Assembly (NCBI RefSeq): GCF_003065605.1
Contig: NZ_CP026952.1
Coordinates: 2,294,001 to 2,358,000 of the forward strand
DNA: 64,000 nucleotides
Source of the DNA: Aeromicrobium chenweiae
Lineage (GTDB): Bacteria; Actinomycetota; Actinomycetes; Propionibacteriales; Nocardioidaceae
Direction of reading: 5' to 3'
Shown: positions 54,841 through 63,693 of the stretch, in pieces
Numbering within the stretch: position 1 is the first letter of the stretch
Layout of the letters: each line of letters begins with the position of its first letter
Program-made: the position numbers and the translations under genes
Notes under the pieces: generated by a model
What the model was told of the DNA's origin: nothing
Seen by the model: the letters and a program-made list of their open reading frames with translations, nothing else
Databases searched by the model: none

Positions 54841-54995
54841 CTGACGAGTCACGTACGGCAAGCGACGAGTCACGTACGGAGGACCGAGTATCCGTGCGTG
54901 ACTCGTCGGCCTCCGTACGCGACTCCTCGGCGTCCGTACGTGACTCGTGGGCGTCCGTGCGCGACTCGTCGGCGTCCGTGCGTGACTCGTGGGCG
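54841..54995. repeat. 21-bp repeat array between pnp and kynU, with two inverted copies
   Basis: Five direct 21-bp copies (consensus start TCCGTRCGYGACTCG) run from 54891 to 54995 with exact period 21. Two inverted copies, also 21 bp apart, lie at about 54841-54880. The two blocks face each other, so the array can fold into a long cruciform. The units are 21 bp as in the array at 22195. There are no spacers, so it is not a CRISPR. Confidence 0.85.
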
Positions 54996-55009
54996 GGGGG
55001 TGGGGACGG

Positions 55010-55048
55010 CGAAGGGCCCCAGCCGCGTGATGCGGCTGGGGCCCTTCG
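55010..55048 (-). terminator. strong terminator hairpin after pnp
   Basis: A perfect 17-bp stem (55010-55026 with 55032-55048) and a 5-base loop lie 12 bases after the pnp stop. The core arm is GAAGGGCCCCAGCCGC. There is no T-run, as usual for this GC content. It ends the rpsO-pnp transcript. Confidence 0.85.
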
Positions 55049-55059
55049 GGACGTGCGGA

Positions 55060-57284
55060 TCAGGCGTCGGCGTCAGCCGGCTCCTCGGCGGGGGCTGCGT
55101 CGCCCTCGCCCTTGTCCTCGATGACCGGGATCAGCGAGAGCTTGCCGCGGTCGCCGAGCTCGGCGATCTCGACCTGGATCTTCTGACCGACCGAGACGAC
55201 GTCCTCGACGTTGTTGACGCGCTGGCCACCGTTGAGGTCACGGAGCTTGCTGATGTGCAGCAGGCCGTCGCGGCCCGGGGACAGCGAGACGAACGCACCG
55301 AAGTCGACCGTCTTGACGACGGTGCCGAGGTAGCGCTCGCCGACCTCGGGCATCGTCGGGTTGGCGATCGCGTTGATCGCGTCGCGCGCAGCCTCGGCAG
55401 CCTCGCCGTTCTCCGCACCGACGTAGACCGTGCCGTCGTCCTCGAGCGAGATGTTCGCGCCCGTGTCATCCTGGATCTGGTTGATGATCTTGCCCTTCGG
55501 GCCGATGACCTCACCGATCTTGTCCACGGGGATCTTGATCGTGATGATCCGCGGGGCGTAGGGGCTCATCTCGTCGGGCTCGTCGATGGCCTCGGCCATG
55601 ACGTCGAGGATCGCGACGCGAGCGCCGTACGCCTGCTGCAGCGCACCGGCCAGCACGTCGGCGGGGATGCCGTCGAGCTTGGTGTCGAGCTGCAGCGCGG
55701 TGACGAACTCGCGCGTTCCGGCGACCTTGAAGTCCATGTCGCCGAACGCGTCCTCAGCACCGAGGATGTCGGTCAGCGTGACGAACTTCTGCTCGCCGTC
55801 GACCTCACCGGAGATGAGGCCCATCGCGATGCCGGCGACCGGCGCGCGCAGCGGGACACCCGCGTTGAGCAGACCCAGCGTCGAGGCGCAGACCGAGCCC
55901 ATCGACGTCGAGCCGTTCGAGCTCAGCGCCTCCGAGACCTGACGGATCGCGTAGGGGAACTCCTCGCGCGTCGGCAGCACGGGCAGCAGCGCACGGCCCG
56001 CGAGGGCGCCGTGACCGATCTCGCGACGCTTCGGCGAACCGACCCGGCCGGTCTCACCGGTCGAGTAGGGCGGGAAGTTGTAGTTGTGCATGTAGCGGCG
56101 CGACGTCTCGGGCGAGAGCGTGTCGAGCTTCTGCTCCAGGCCGAGCATGTTCAGCGTCGTGATGCCCAGGATCTGGGTCTCGCCGCGCTGGAACAGTGCC
56201 GAGCCGTGGACGCGGGGCACGATGCCGACCTCGGCGCTGAGGGCACGGATGTCCTCGAGGCCACGGCCGTCGATGCGGACCTTGTCGCGCAGGACGCGCT
56301 CGCGGACGACGGTCTTGGTGACCGCGCGGATGGCCGCACCGATCTCCTTCTCGCGGCCCTCGAAGTCGGCGCCGAGCTTGTCGACGACGTCGGCCTTGAT
56401 CTCGGACTCGCGCTCCTCGCGGTCGGCCTTGCTGACGATCGTCAGCGCCTGGGCGAGGTCGTCCTTGGCAGCGGCCTCGACCGCGGCGTAGACGTCGTCC
56501 TCGTAGTCGAGGAAGATCGGGAAGTCGCGGACCGGCTTGGCGGCGGTCGCGGCGAGCTCGGCCTGGGCCTCGCACAGCTGCTTGATGAACACCTTGGCGG
56601 CGTCGAGGCCACCGGCGACGATCTCCTCGGTCGGCGCCTGGACGCCGCTCTGGACGAGGTCCCACGTGGACTCGGTGGACTCGGCCTCGACCATCATGAT
56701 CGCGACGTCGTCACCGGCGACACGGCCGGCGACGACCATGTCGAAGACCGCGTTCTCGAGCTGGCTGTGCGTCGGGAAGCCGACCCACTGGCCGTCGATC
56801 AGGGCGACGCGGGTGGCGCCGACCGGACCGCTGAACGGCAGGCCGGAGATCTGCGTCGACGCGGACGCCGCGTTGATCGCGAGCACGTCGTACGGGGTGT
56901 CGGGGTTGAGCGCCAGGACCGTGATGACGACCTGGACCTCGTTGCGCAGACCCTTCTTGAAGGTCGGGCGCAGCGGGCGGTCGATCAGGCGGCAGGTGAG
57001 GATCGCGTCCTCGCTGGGGCGGCCCTCACGACGGAAGAACGATCCCGGGATGCGACCGGCGGCGTACATCCGCTCCTCGACGTCGATCGTCAGGGGAAGA
57101 AGTCGAAGTGGTCCTTGGGGTGCTTGCCGGCCGTGGTGGCCGACAGGAGCATCGTGTCGTCGTCGAGGAACGCGGCGACCGAGCCGGCCGCCTGCTGGGC
57201 GAGGACGCCGGTCTCGAAGCGGATGGTGCGGGTGCCGAAGGCACCGTTGTCGATGACTGTCTCGACGGAGTGGAGTTCGGACAT
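55060..57284 (-). CDS. pnp: polynucleotide phosphorylase, frameshifted as read here
   Basis: 3'-5' phosphorolytic exoribonuclease/guanosine pentaphosphate synthetase (GpsI). The ATG at 57284 ([24 protein letters not shown]) has an AAGGGA site. After 64 codons the frame meets TGA (57090-57092) at HFDFFP; the rest ([20 protein letters not shown] onward, 677 codons) continues in the -1 frame. Joined, they give 741 aa, the normal length. The region has two RNase PH domains, KH ([22 protein letters not shown]) and S1 ([33 protein letters not shown]). A one-base loss in a C run (TTCCCCTGA instead of TTCCCCCTGA) explains the break. A sequencing error is likely, because pnp is essential in related actinobacteria. 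rpsO lies upstream. Confidence 0.93.
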
Positions 57285-57496
57285 AGATGTCCCTTCCGCA
57301 GACGTGTGTCTGCCTGTAGGGACGAGAACCACTCGGGCGGTGAAACCATGCCGGTCTTCGATCGAGGCCCGCGGGAGGCTGCGAGGCGCTCCCGAGGGCC
57401 ACTACCGAGGACCGAGCGCGTCGTGACCGGGGGGTTCTCGTCTGGTGTGTTGCGGTTATGCAGTTGTGGGGTGGTGCTGGCTGCCCCCTAAGGGGC

Positions 57497-57528
57497 GGGG
57501 CGGCCACCTCGTGTGAAGTGGCCGCCCC
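57497..57528 (-). terminator. terminator or processing hairpin between rpsO and pnp
   Basis: GGGGCGGCCAC (57497-57507) pairs with GTGGCCGCCCC (57518-57528), loop of 10. It lies 7 bases after the rpsO stop. In E. coli an RNase III site sits in the rpsO-pnp gap and pnp autoregulates there; a similar role is possible but not shown. Confidence 0.75.
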
Positions 57529-57534
57529 GGCGAG

Positions 57535-57825
57535 CTAGCGGCGCAGGCCGAGACGCTCGATCAGCGAACGGTAGCGCTCGATGTCGTTGTTCTGCAGGTA
57601 GTTCAGCAGGCGACGACGCTGGCCGACGAGGAGCAGCAGGCCACGACGGCTGTGGTGGTCGTGCTTGTGCTCCTGCAGGTGGCCGGTCAGGTGTGCGATA
57701 CGAGCGGTCAGCAGCGCGATCTGGACCTCGGGGGATCCGGTGTCGCCGTCGCTGAGTGCGTACTGCTTGATGATGTCTTCCTTGGCGACGCCCGCAACTG
57801 TGGGCGCAGCAGTCTTCTTCGACAC
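57535..57825 (-). CDS. rpsO: 30S ribosomal protein S15
   Basis: 96 aa, GTG start with an AGGAGA site 5 bases before it. Binds 16S rRNA early in small-subunit assembly. The N-terminus [42 protein letters not shown], then [40 protein letters not shown], is unmistakable; the N-terminal extension of about 7 residues compared with E. coli is usual in this group. A hairpin follows the stop, then pnp. Confidence 0.98.
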   Translation of the reverse strand: MSKKTAAPTVAGVAKEDIIKQYALSDGDTGSPEVQIALLTARIAHLTGHLQEHKHDHHSRRGLLLLVGQRRRLLNYLQNNDIERYRSLIERLGLRR

Positions 57826-57976
57826 TTTTTCTCCTGGGGTTCCGTTGCACGGCGCGCCCGGGCACATCCACCGGGGCACTCTCTATCCGTGGCCGATCAC
57901 ACGGCAACGTCCAGACTATCAGCGCGGGACGTCCGGCCGGAAATCGATGACACCCCGACAGGTAATCTGCCACACC

Positions 57977-58864
57977 ATGGTCCGCACACGCCCGCTCCTC
58001 GCCGTCCTCGCGCTCGTCGCCGCCACGGCCGCCTGCAGCTCGTCCGGCGGCTCCGCGCCGTCGGACCCCGGCGGTTCCACCGGCTCGGCCACCTCGGCGG
58101 CCAAGGGCCCCCGGTACGTCGCGCTCGGCGACTCGTACACCGCGGGTCCGCAGCTCAACCCGACGGACAGCTCCTCGGGTGCCTGCCTGCGCTCGACCAA
58201 GAACTACGCGCACCTCGTCGCCAAGGCGATCGACGCCGCCTCGTTCACCGATGCGAGCTGCTCGGGCGCCACGACGGACAACGTGCTCGAGGCCGCACCC
58301 ACCTTGAGCGGTGGCGACCCGGTGCCGGCCCAGATCGACGCGGTGAAGAAGGACACGCAGCTCGTCACGGTCGGCATCGGCGGCAACGACTCCGCCCTGT
58401 TCTCGAGCCTCTCCGCGGCGTGCACCCGGCCCGGCACCGCGTGCGAGGACTACCTCGACGACAAGGTGCCCGGCATCCTGCGCAGCACCGGCAAGCGGAT
58501 CACCACGGTCCTGGAGGCCGTGAAGGACCGGGCACCCGACGCACGGGTCGTCCTCGTCGGCTACCTCGGCGTGACCCCCGAGGACCGCGGCTGCGACGCG
58601 CTGGGCGGGGACGCGCTCGACACGGCGGGCGTCTCGGCCGGCGAGCGGAGCATCGACAGCACGATGGCGGCCGCCGCGAAGGCCGCGGGAGCGACCTACG
58701 TGTCGATGAACGCCGCCTCGAAGGGCCACGACGCCTGCGCGGGCGACGACGCCTGGACCAACGGCCTCTCCCCCGCCCTCGGCGACGGCGCGGTGCTCCA
58801 CCCGCGGGGCACCGGCATGGCGGCAGTCGCCTCCGCGGTCGAGAAGGTCGTCGCCGCGTCCTGA
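57977..58864 (+). CDS. secreted SGNH/GDSL-type lipid hydrolase, lipoprotein
   Basis: 295 aa. The signal (RPLLAVLALVAATAACSSSGGSAPSDP) ends in lipobox TAAC, then a Ser/Gly linker and the SGNH domain: YVALGDSYTAGPQ (nucleophile Ser), GIGGND (Gly, Asn), and VLHPRGTGMAAVA carrying the catalytic His. It resembles actinobacterial esterases of the Rv0518/SGNH group with extra cysteines (ACLRS, SCSGATT, CTRPGTACED, GCDALGGD, ACAGDD). Likely an extracellular esterase; substrate unknown. It converges on ribF with a 7-base gap. Confidence 0.87.
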   Translation: MVRTRPLLAVLALVAATAACSSSGGSAPSDPGGSTGSATSAAKGPRYVALGDSYTAGPQLNPTDSSSGACLRSTKNYAHLVAKAIDAASFTDASCSGATTDNVLEAAPTLSGGDPVPAQIDAVKKDTQLVTVGIGGNDSALFSSLSAACTRPGTACEDYLDDKVPGILRSTGKRITTVLEAVKDRAPDARVVLVGYLGVTPEDRGCDALGGDALDTAGVSAGERSIDSTMAAAAKAAGATYVSMNAASKGHDACAGDDAWTNGLSPALGDGAVLHPRGTGMAAVASAVEKVVAAS

Positions 58865-58871
58865 CCGCGGG

Positions 58872-59801
58872 TCAGAGGCCGAGCACGGCGCGTGTGTGGA
58901 CGACGTCGTCGTCCATCTGCGCGATCAGCGGCTCGATGCCGTCGTACCGGACCATGCCGCGCAGGCGCTCCACGAGCTCCACGCGGATCTCCTCGCCGTA
59001 CAGCTCCAGGTCGGTGCGGTCCAGGACGTACGACTCCACCCGCCGCTCCACGCCGTCGAACGTCGGGTTGGTGCCGACCGAGATCGCCGCGGGCAGCCGG
59101 TTGCCGTGGGCGCGCACGACCCAGCCGGCGTACACGCCGTCCGGCGGCACCGCGTACGCCTCGTCGACGGGGACGTTGGCGGTCGGGAAGCCGAGCTCGC
59201 GGCCACGCTGGTCGCCCTTGCGGACCACGCCGGAGATCTCGTGCGGACGCCCCAGGACCTCGGCCGCCTCGGGCAACCGGCCCTCGGCGACGTAGCGGCG
59301 CACGAGGGTGGACGAGAACGGCTCGGTCCCGCCGTCGAGGCCCAGGCCGTCGACCGCGAAGCCGGCACGCGCGCCGGCCTCCCGCAGGAACGTCGTGTCG
59401 CCGCTCGCGCGGTGGCCGAAGCGGAAGTTGTCGCCGACGGCCACGAGCGTGGTGCGCAGCTGGTCGAGCAGCACCCGGTCGACGAACTCCTGCGGCGTCC
59501 AGCCCGCCATCTCGCGGGTGAAGTCGAGGATGCGGACCTCGTCGACGCCGGCGGCGTGCAGGAGCTCGACCCGGCGGCGCATCGTCGTCAGCCGCTTGGG
59601 CGCACGCTCGGGCGCGACGACCGCGAGCGGGTGCGGCTCAAAGGTGATCGCGATGACGGGCAGGCCGTCGGCCAGCTCTCGCGTACGGGCGATGACGTGC
59701 TGGTGCCCGCGGTGCACACCGTCGAAGTTGCCCACGGTCACAGCGGCCGGCTCGGCCCGCGGCGCGGTCGAAGCCCCCGGGAAGTCTCGCCAGATCGTCA
59801 C
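58872..59801 (-). CDS. ribF: bifunctional riboflavin kinase/FAD synthetase
   Basis: 309 aa from a GTG at 59801 (VTIWRDFPG), chosen because the family's adenylyltransferase domain starts about 20 residues later. N-terminal domain: VTVGNFDGVHRGHQHVI (the GVHxGH motif), ALARRVELL and LDFTREMAGWTPQEFVDRVL. C-terminal riboflavin kinase: GVVRKGDQRGRELGFPTANVPV, LPAAISVGTNPTFDG and a conserved ESYVLDRTDLELYGEEIRVEL. Makes FMN and FAD. Location near rpsO-pnp is typical. Confidence 0.96.
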   Translation of the reverse strand: MTIWRDFPGASTAPRAEPAAVTVGNFDGVHRGHQHVIARTRELADGLPVIAITFEPHPLAVVAPERAPKRLTTMRRRVELLHAAGVDEVRILDFTREMAGWTPQEFVDRVLLDQLRTTLVAVGDNFRFGHRASGDTTFLREAGARAGFAVDGLGLDGGTEPFSSTLVRRYVAEGRLPEAAEVLGRPHEISGVVRKGDQRGRELGFPTANVPVDEAYAVPPDGVYAGWVVRAHGNRLPAAISVGTNPTFDGVERRVESYVLDRTDLELYGEEIRVELVERLRGMVRYDGIEPLIAQMDDDVVHTRAVLGL

Positions 59802-59909
59802 GAGGAAACTGTGCCACACGCCGCGCTCGTGGCCGCGGCGAGCCGAACCTAAGAACACTCTCACCGTCACCTCATCGACCCGGTCCCCCGCATCGGGCAG
59901 GGTTGACCC

Positions 59910-60218
59910 ATGAACGTGACCCGGCGACTGCCCGCAGTGCTCCTGTCGGTCGTCGCGGTCGCCCTGCTGGTGGTCATCGGCATCCGCGTGTCGGCCGGCG
60001 CCGACCCGGCCCCGCAGGACACCTCCCCGCTCGAGATCGCCCCCACCACCTCCGCGCCGCCGACGCCCAGCCCGTCACCCACGCGGACCACGCCGTCGCC
60101 GCGCGAGACCGATGACGACGATGACGACGACTACGACAAGTCGTACCCGAAGCCGCGGGACTACGACGACGATGACGACGACGACCACCGAGGCCGCGAC
60201 CACGCCGAAGACGACTGA
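59910..60218 (+). CDS. membrane-anchored acidic low-complexity protein
   Basis: 102 aa. One N-terminal transmembrane segment (LPAVLLSVVAVALLVVIGIRV) is followed by a Pro/Thr/Ser linker and a strongly acidic tail with two runs of seven aspartates (TDDDDDDDYDKSYPKPRDYDDDDDDD). It would hang outside the membrane. It starts 6 bases before the sensor kinase, in the same operon, so it may bind cations or partner with the sensor. Such Asp tails often bind Ca2+ or basic peptides; this is inference. No family recognised. Confidence 0.7.
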   Translation: MNVTRRLPAVLLSVVAVALLVVIGIRVSAGADPAPQDTSPLEIAPTTSAPPTPSPSPTRTTPSPRETDDDDDDDYDKSYPKPRDYDDDDDDDHRGRDHAEDD

Positions 60219-60224
60219 GCCTCG

Positions 60225-61634
60225 ATGACTCGTCCCACCTGGTCGCGCCTGACGGTACGGCAGCGTCTCACCGCGACGATCGCCCTGTTGACGTCCGTCG
60301 CCCTGCTGGCGGTGGGCGGCACCCTCTACGTGCTGGAGGCGCGCCGCATCGACCGCAGCGTCGACTCCACGATCAGCCAGGAGATCGGCGAGTTCCGCAC
60401 CCTGCGAGCTCAGGACGACCCGGCCACCGGCAAGCCGTTCACCACCGCGGAGCGCCTCCTCGAGGTGTTCCTGGAGCGGAACCTCCCCGACCCCGACGAG
60501 CAGCTCTTCGCGTTCCCGGCCGACGGACGCCCCAGCTACCAGGGCGAGTACGACGCCCGGCTGCAGCGGTCGACGCAGTTCCCGGCGCTGGTCGAGCGGC
60601 TCAGCACGACCGGCGGCGCCGAGACGCTGACCATCGACGGCCACGAGTACCGGGTCGCCGTGCAGCCGATCGCGGTCGGCTCGTCCACCTCGTCGTTCGT
60701 GGTCGTCCACGACGTGGCGGCCAGCCGCGCCCCGCTCCGCGACCTGATCGTCACGTACGTGCTGCTGGCCGCGTTGTCGGTCATCGTCGTCGCAGGCGTC
60801 GCGTCGTGGAGCGCCGGACGGCTGCTGAGCCCCGTGCGGCGGCTACGGGAGACGGCGCAGGGCATCACCGACGGGGACCTGGGCGGACGGATCGAGGTGA
60901 CGGGCCACGACGACCTGTCGGACCTGCAGCGGACGTTCAACGCGATGCTCGACCGGCTCGAGGCGGCGTTCGCGGCCCAGCGTCAGCTGCTCGACGACGC
61001 GGGGCACGAGCTGCGCACGCCGCTGACCGTCCTGCGCGGGCACCTCGAGGTGCTGGACGTCGACGACCCCGAGGACGTCGCCGCGACACGGGCGCTGCTA
61101 CTGGACGAGATCGACCGCATGTCGCGCCTGGTCGACGACCTGCTCATGCTGGCCAAGGCACGACGCCCCGACTTCGTCCGGCCGCGGCCAGTCGACGTCG
61201 AGTCGCTGACCCTCGGCGCGCTCGAGCGGGCGCGGGCGCTGGCCGACCGCAGGTGGGTGCTCGACGCGGTCGCGCGGACGACCGCCCCGGTCGACGGCCA
61301 GCGCATCACCCAGGCGTTGCTGCAGCTGTCGGAGAACGCGGCCCGGCACACCGAGGTCGGCGACGAGATCGGCATCGGGTCACGGACCCACGAGGGCCGG
61401 CTCGAGCTGTGGGTCCGGGACTCCGGCCCGGGTGTGGACCCGGCCATCGCCCCCGCGATCTTCCAGCGCTTCGCCCAGGGAGAGGATGCTCGCGAGGGCT
61501 TCGGCCTCGGCCTCTCGATCGTGAGCGCGATCGCGGAGGCGCACGGCGGTGACGTCGTGCTGGACGACACGGACACGGGCGCCACGTTCCGCGTCCGACT
61601 GCCCATGGAAGGTGCGACATGTCCCGGATCCTGA
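60225..61634 (+). CDS. sensor histidine kinase
   Basis: 469 aa. TM1 at about 18-37, an extracytoplasmic sensor of about 135 residues, TM2 at about 173-195, HAMP domain, then HisKA with H261 in DDAGHELRTPLTVLRGHLE and HATPase with LSENAARHTEVG, VRDSGPGVD and EGFGLGLSIVSAIAEAHGG. It shares 16 bases with the response-regulator gene. An acidic exported protein precedes it. The signal is unknown. Confidence 0.93.
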   Translation: MTRPTWSRLTVRQRLTATIALLTSVALLAVGGTLYVLEARRIDRSVDSTISQEIGEFRTLRAQDDPATGKPFTTAERLLEVFLERNLPDPDEQLFAFPADGRPSYQGEYDARLQRSTQFPALVERLSTTGGAETLTIDGHEYRVAVQPIAVGSSTSSFVVVHDVAASRAPLRDLIVTYVLLAALSVIVVAGVASWSAGRLLSPVRRLRETAQGITDGDLGGRIEVTGHDDLSDLQRTFNAMLDRLEAAFAAQRQLLDDAGHELRTPLTVLRGHLEVLDVDDPEDVAATRALLLDEIDRMSRLVDDLLMLAKARRPDFVRPRPVDVESLTLGALERARALADRRWVLDAVARTTAPVDGQRITQALLQLSENAARHTEVGDEIGIGSRTHEGRLELWVRDSGPGVDPAIAPAIFQRFAQGEDAREGFGLGLSIVSAIAEAHGGDVVLDDTDTGATFRVRLPMEGATCPGS

Positions 61635-62278
61635 TCGTGGAGGACGAGGACCGGATCTCCTCGTTCCTGGCCAAGGGGCTCAAGGCGGAGGGCTTCACGC
61701 CCACGGTGGTGACCGACGGCGTCACGGGACTGGACTACGCCCTCACCGGCGAGTTCGACCTGATGGTGCTGGACATCGGCCTGCCCGGGTTGGACGGCTT
61801 CCGCATCCTGGAGCGGGTCAGCGCGGACCGCCCGACGCTGCCGGTGATCGTCCTGACGGCGCGGGACTCGGTCACCGACACGGTCGCCGCGCTCGAGGGC
61901 GGCGCCGCCGACTACATGTCCAAGCCCTTCAAGTTCGGCGAGCTGCTCGCCCGGGTGCGCCTGCGCCTGCGCTCCCCCGGCGACGCCGCGCCGCAGGAGG
62001 ACCTCTCGGTCGGTCCGGTCCGGATCGACCTGAGACGCCGCCGGGCGTACGTCGGTGAGCGGGAGGTCGAGCTGTCCGCGCGAGAGCTCACCCTCGCTGA
62101 GGTGCTGATCCGCAATCGCGGGCTCGTCCTGTCGCGCGAGCAGCTGCTGTCGCAGGTCTGGGGCTACGACTTCGACCCGGGCTCGAACGTGGTGGACGTC
62201 TACATCGGCTACCTGCGCAAGAAGCTGGGTGCCCGCCTGATCACCACGGTGCGCGGCCTCGGCTACCGCGTCGACTGA
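61619..62278 (+). CDS. OmpR-family response regulator
   Basis: 219 aa. Receiver domain with acidic pocket (VEDED), phospho-acceptor D52 in LMVLDIGLPGLDG, and T/K in VIVLTARDS and SKPFKFGELL. The C-terminal OmpR winged helix has VELSARELTLAEVLIRNRGLVLSREQLLSQVWGYDFDPGSNVVDVYIGYLRKKLG. The start overlaps the kinase gene by 16 bases. Targets are unknown. A convergent Ser/Thr kinase gene ends 35 bases downstream. Confidence 0.94.
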   Translation: MSRILIVEDEDRISSFLAKGLKAEGFTPTVVTDGVTGLDYALTGEFDLMVLDIGLPGLDGFRILERVSADRPTLPVIVLTARDSVTDTVAALEGGAADYMSKPFKFGELLARVRLRLRSPGDAAPQEDLSVGPVRIDLRRRRAYVGEREVELSARELTLAEVLIRNRGLVLSREQLLSQVWGYDFDPGSNVVDVYIGYLRKKLGARLITTVRGLGYRVD

Positions 62279-62313
62279 CGGGGACGCCGAGGGCGCGCGA
62301 TGCGGTCGTCCGG

Positions 62314-63165
62314 TCAGAGCCTCACCTTGAAGCCCGACAGCCGGGCCTGCGGGAGGCGGGCCAGGAGGGGCTCCAGCGCCTCGGCCACCGCGGCCGGCCC
62401 GGGACGGTCGGCGGCGTCCGGGGCGAGGCAGGACACGATGAGATCGCCGAGCACTGTCGGGACGACGTGCGGCAGGTCGAACGGGGTCTGGTCCAGCTGG
62501 GCCCACCGGGGCTCGCGGTCGTACGCCCGGTAGCCCGCCGCCGCGCGGAACATCGTGGCGCCGAACGCCCACATGTCGCTCGCGTGGCCGACCGTCCCGA
62601 GGACTCCGGGCCGGCACTGCTCCGGGGCCATGTACTCGTCGCTGCCGACCGGGTCGGTGAGCCCGGCGGCCTCCTGGGCGTCCATCGCCACGCTGAAGTC
62701 GATGAGCTTGGCCGGGGCACCCATGATGACGTTGCTCGGCTTGAGGTCGAGGTGGCAGACGTCCTGCTGGCGCAGGTAGTGCAGCGCCGAGCACAGCTCG
62801 AGCCCCAGCGGCAGCAGCTGGTGCAGCGGCAGGTAGCCGTGGGTCGAGATGAGGGACGACAGGGTCGGGCCGTCCACGTTCTCGAGCACGAGGTACGGCC
62901 GGGGCCCCTCGTCGTCGTACGAGAACAGTCGTGCGATGCCCGGGTGGCTGACCCGGGACAGCATCTCGACCTCACGGACCAGCGCGGCCCGTGACGACCC
63001 GGCGTCGACGTGGCCCGGCCGGACGACCTTCGCGACGACCGGCGCGTACAGCCGCTCGTCGAAGGCCAGCCACGCCTCGTACACGTCGCCGCCGCCGACG
63101 GGCCTGACGGCCGTGAGGCCGGGGGCGATCTGGTCGCCCCCGGCCAGGCCCCACGTGTCCGACAT
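62314..63165 (-). CDS. soluble Ser/Thr protein kinase, non-RD type with DFS in place of DFG
   Basis: 283 aa from the ATG at 63165 overlapping the upstream stop (TGATG). Kinase features: glycine loop VGGGDVYEAW, K46 in APVVAKVV, E65, catalytic loop HLDLKPSN (138-145; His-Leu-Asp where RD kinases have His-Arg-Asp), metal-binding D156 in IDFS (usually DFG), and MAPEQ at 179. No transmembrane helix or extracellular PASTA domain, so it is a cytosolic kinase, unlike PknB. It is coupled to an exported Asn/Thr-rich protein. Whether it is catalytically normal is uncertain. Confidence 0.88.
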   Translation of the reverse strand: MSDTWGLAGGDQIAPGLTAVRPVGGGDVYEAWLAFDERLYAPVVAKVVRPGHVDAGSSRAALVREVEMLSRVSHPGIARLFSYDDEGPRPYLVLENVDGPTLSSLISTHGYLPLHQLLPLGLELCSALHYLRQQDVCHLDLKPSNVIMGAPAKLIDFSVAMDAQEAAGLTDPVGSDEYMAPEQCRPGVLGTVGHASDMWAFGATMFRAAAGYRAYDREPRWAQLDQTPFDLPHVVPTVLGDLIVSCLAPDAADRPGPAAVAEALEPLLARLPQARLSGFKVRL

Positions 63166-63581
63166 CAGCTGTGACGGCCGCTGGTGCGGGTGGTGTTCTT
63201 GGTCGGCGAGGTGTTGACGGTCTTCGCCGTGTTGCGGGTCGGCGTGCTGTGCTTCGTGTTCTTCGACGCCGTCGTGTTCCCCGTGTTCTTGGTGTTCTTC
63301 GTGTTCCGGGTGTTCTTGGTCGGTGAGGTGTTGACGGTGTGGCTGGTCGGCGAGTCGGACGCCCGGTTCACGCGGTCGTCGCCGCCGTGGTCGTCCGGGT
63401 CGTCGTCCAGCTGGGTCGACTGGATCCACGAGCTCGACGTGTCCTCGCGCTTCACGACGACGTCCTTGGTGCTGCTTCCTCCGCCTGGCTCGGCGTGGGC
63501 GGCCGCCACCGCGAAGCCGGCAGTCCCGAAGGCGACCGTGCCGGCCAGGGCCACGATGCCGGTGCGTACGAGCTTGTCCAT
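63165..63581 (-). CDS. exported Asn/Thr/Lys-rich low-complexity protein
   Basis: 138 aa. The signal peptide (VRTGIVALAGTVAFGTAGFAVAAAHA) is followed by a short acidic patch (TQLDDDPDDHGGDD) and then about 60 residues of N/T/K-rich repeats such as TSPTKNTRNTKNTKNTGNTT, with a second copy of the VNTSPTKNT phrase near the end. Net charge of the tail is positive. It has no lipobox, so it may be secreted or remain bound. The next gene starts on its stop (TGATG). Function unknown. Confidence 0.75.
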   Translation of the reverse strand: MDKLVRTGIVALAGTVAFGTAGFAVAAAHAEPGGGSSTKDVVVKREDTSSSWIQSTQLDDDPDDHGGDDRVNRASDSPTSHTVNTSPTKNTRNTKNTKNTGNTTASKNTKHSTPTRNTAKTVNTSPTKNTTRTSGRHS

Positions 63582-63693
63582 GATCTCTCCTCGGTCAGGT
63601 TTGCTGATGAGTCGAGACTCGCGGCCGCACGTGAGTCAGGGGTGAGCCGCGCGTGAGAGGGTTCTCACCCGCCGGCCGGGGCCACGCCGACGG

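Noticed and set aside
54478..57426. Plus-strand 982-codon frame across kynU and pnp
   Set aside because: Antisense shadow; contains the 21-bp array translated as VRDSSAS-like repeats, which is not evidence of coding.
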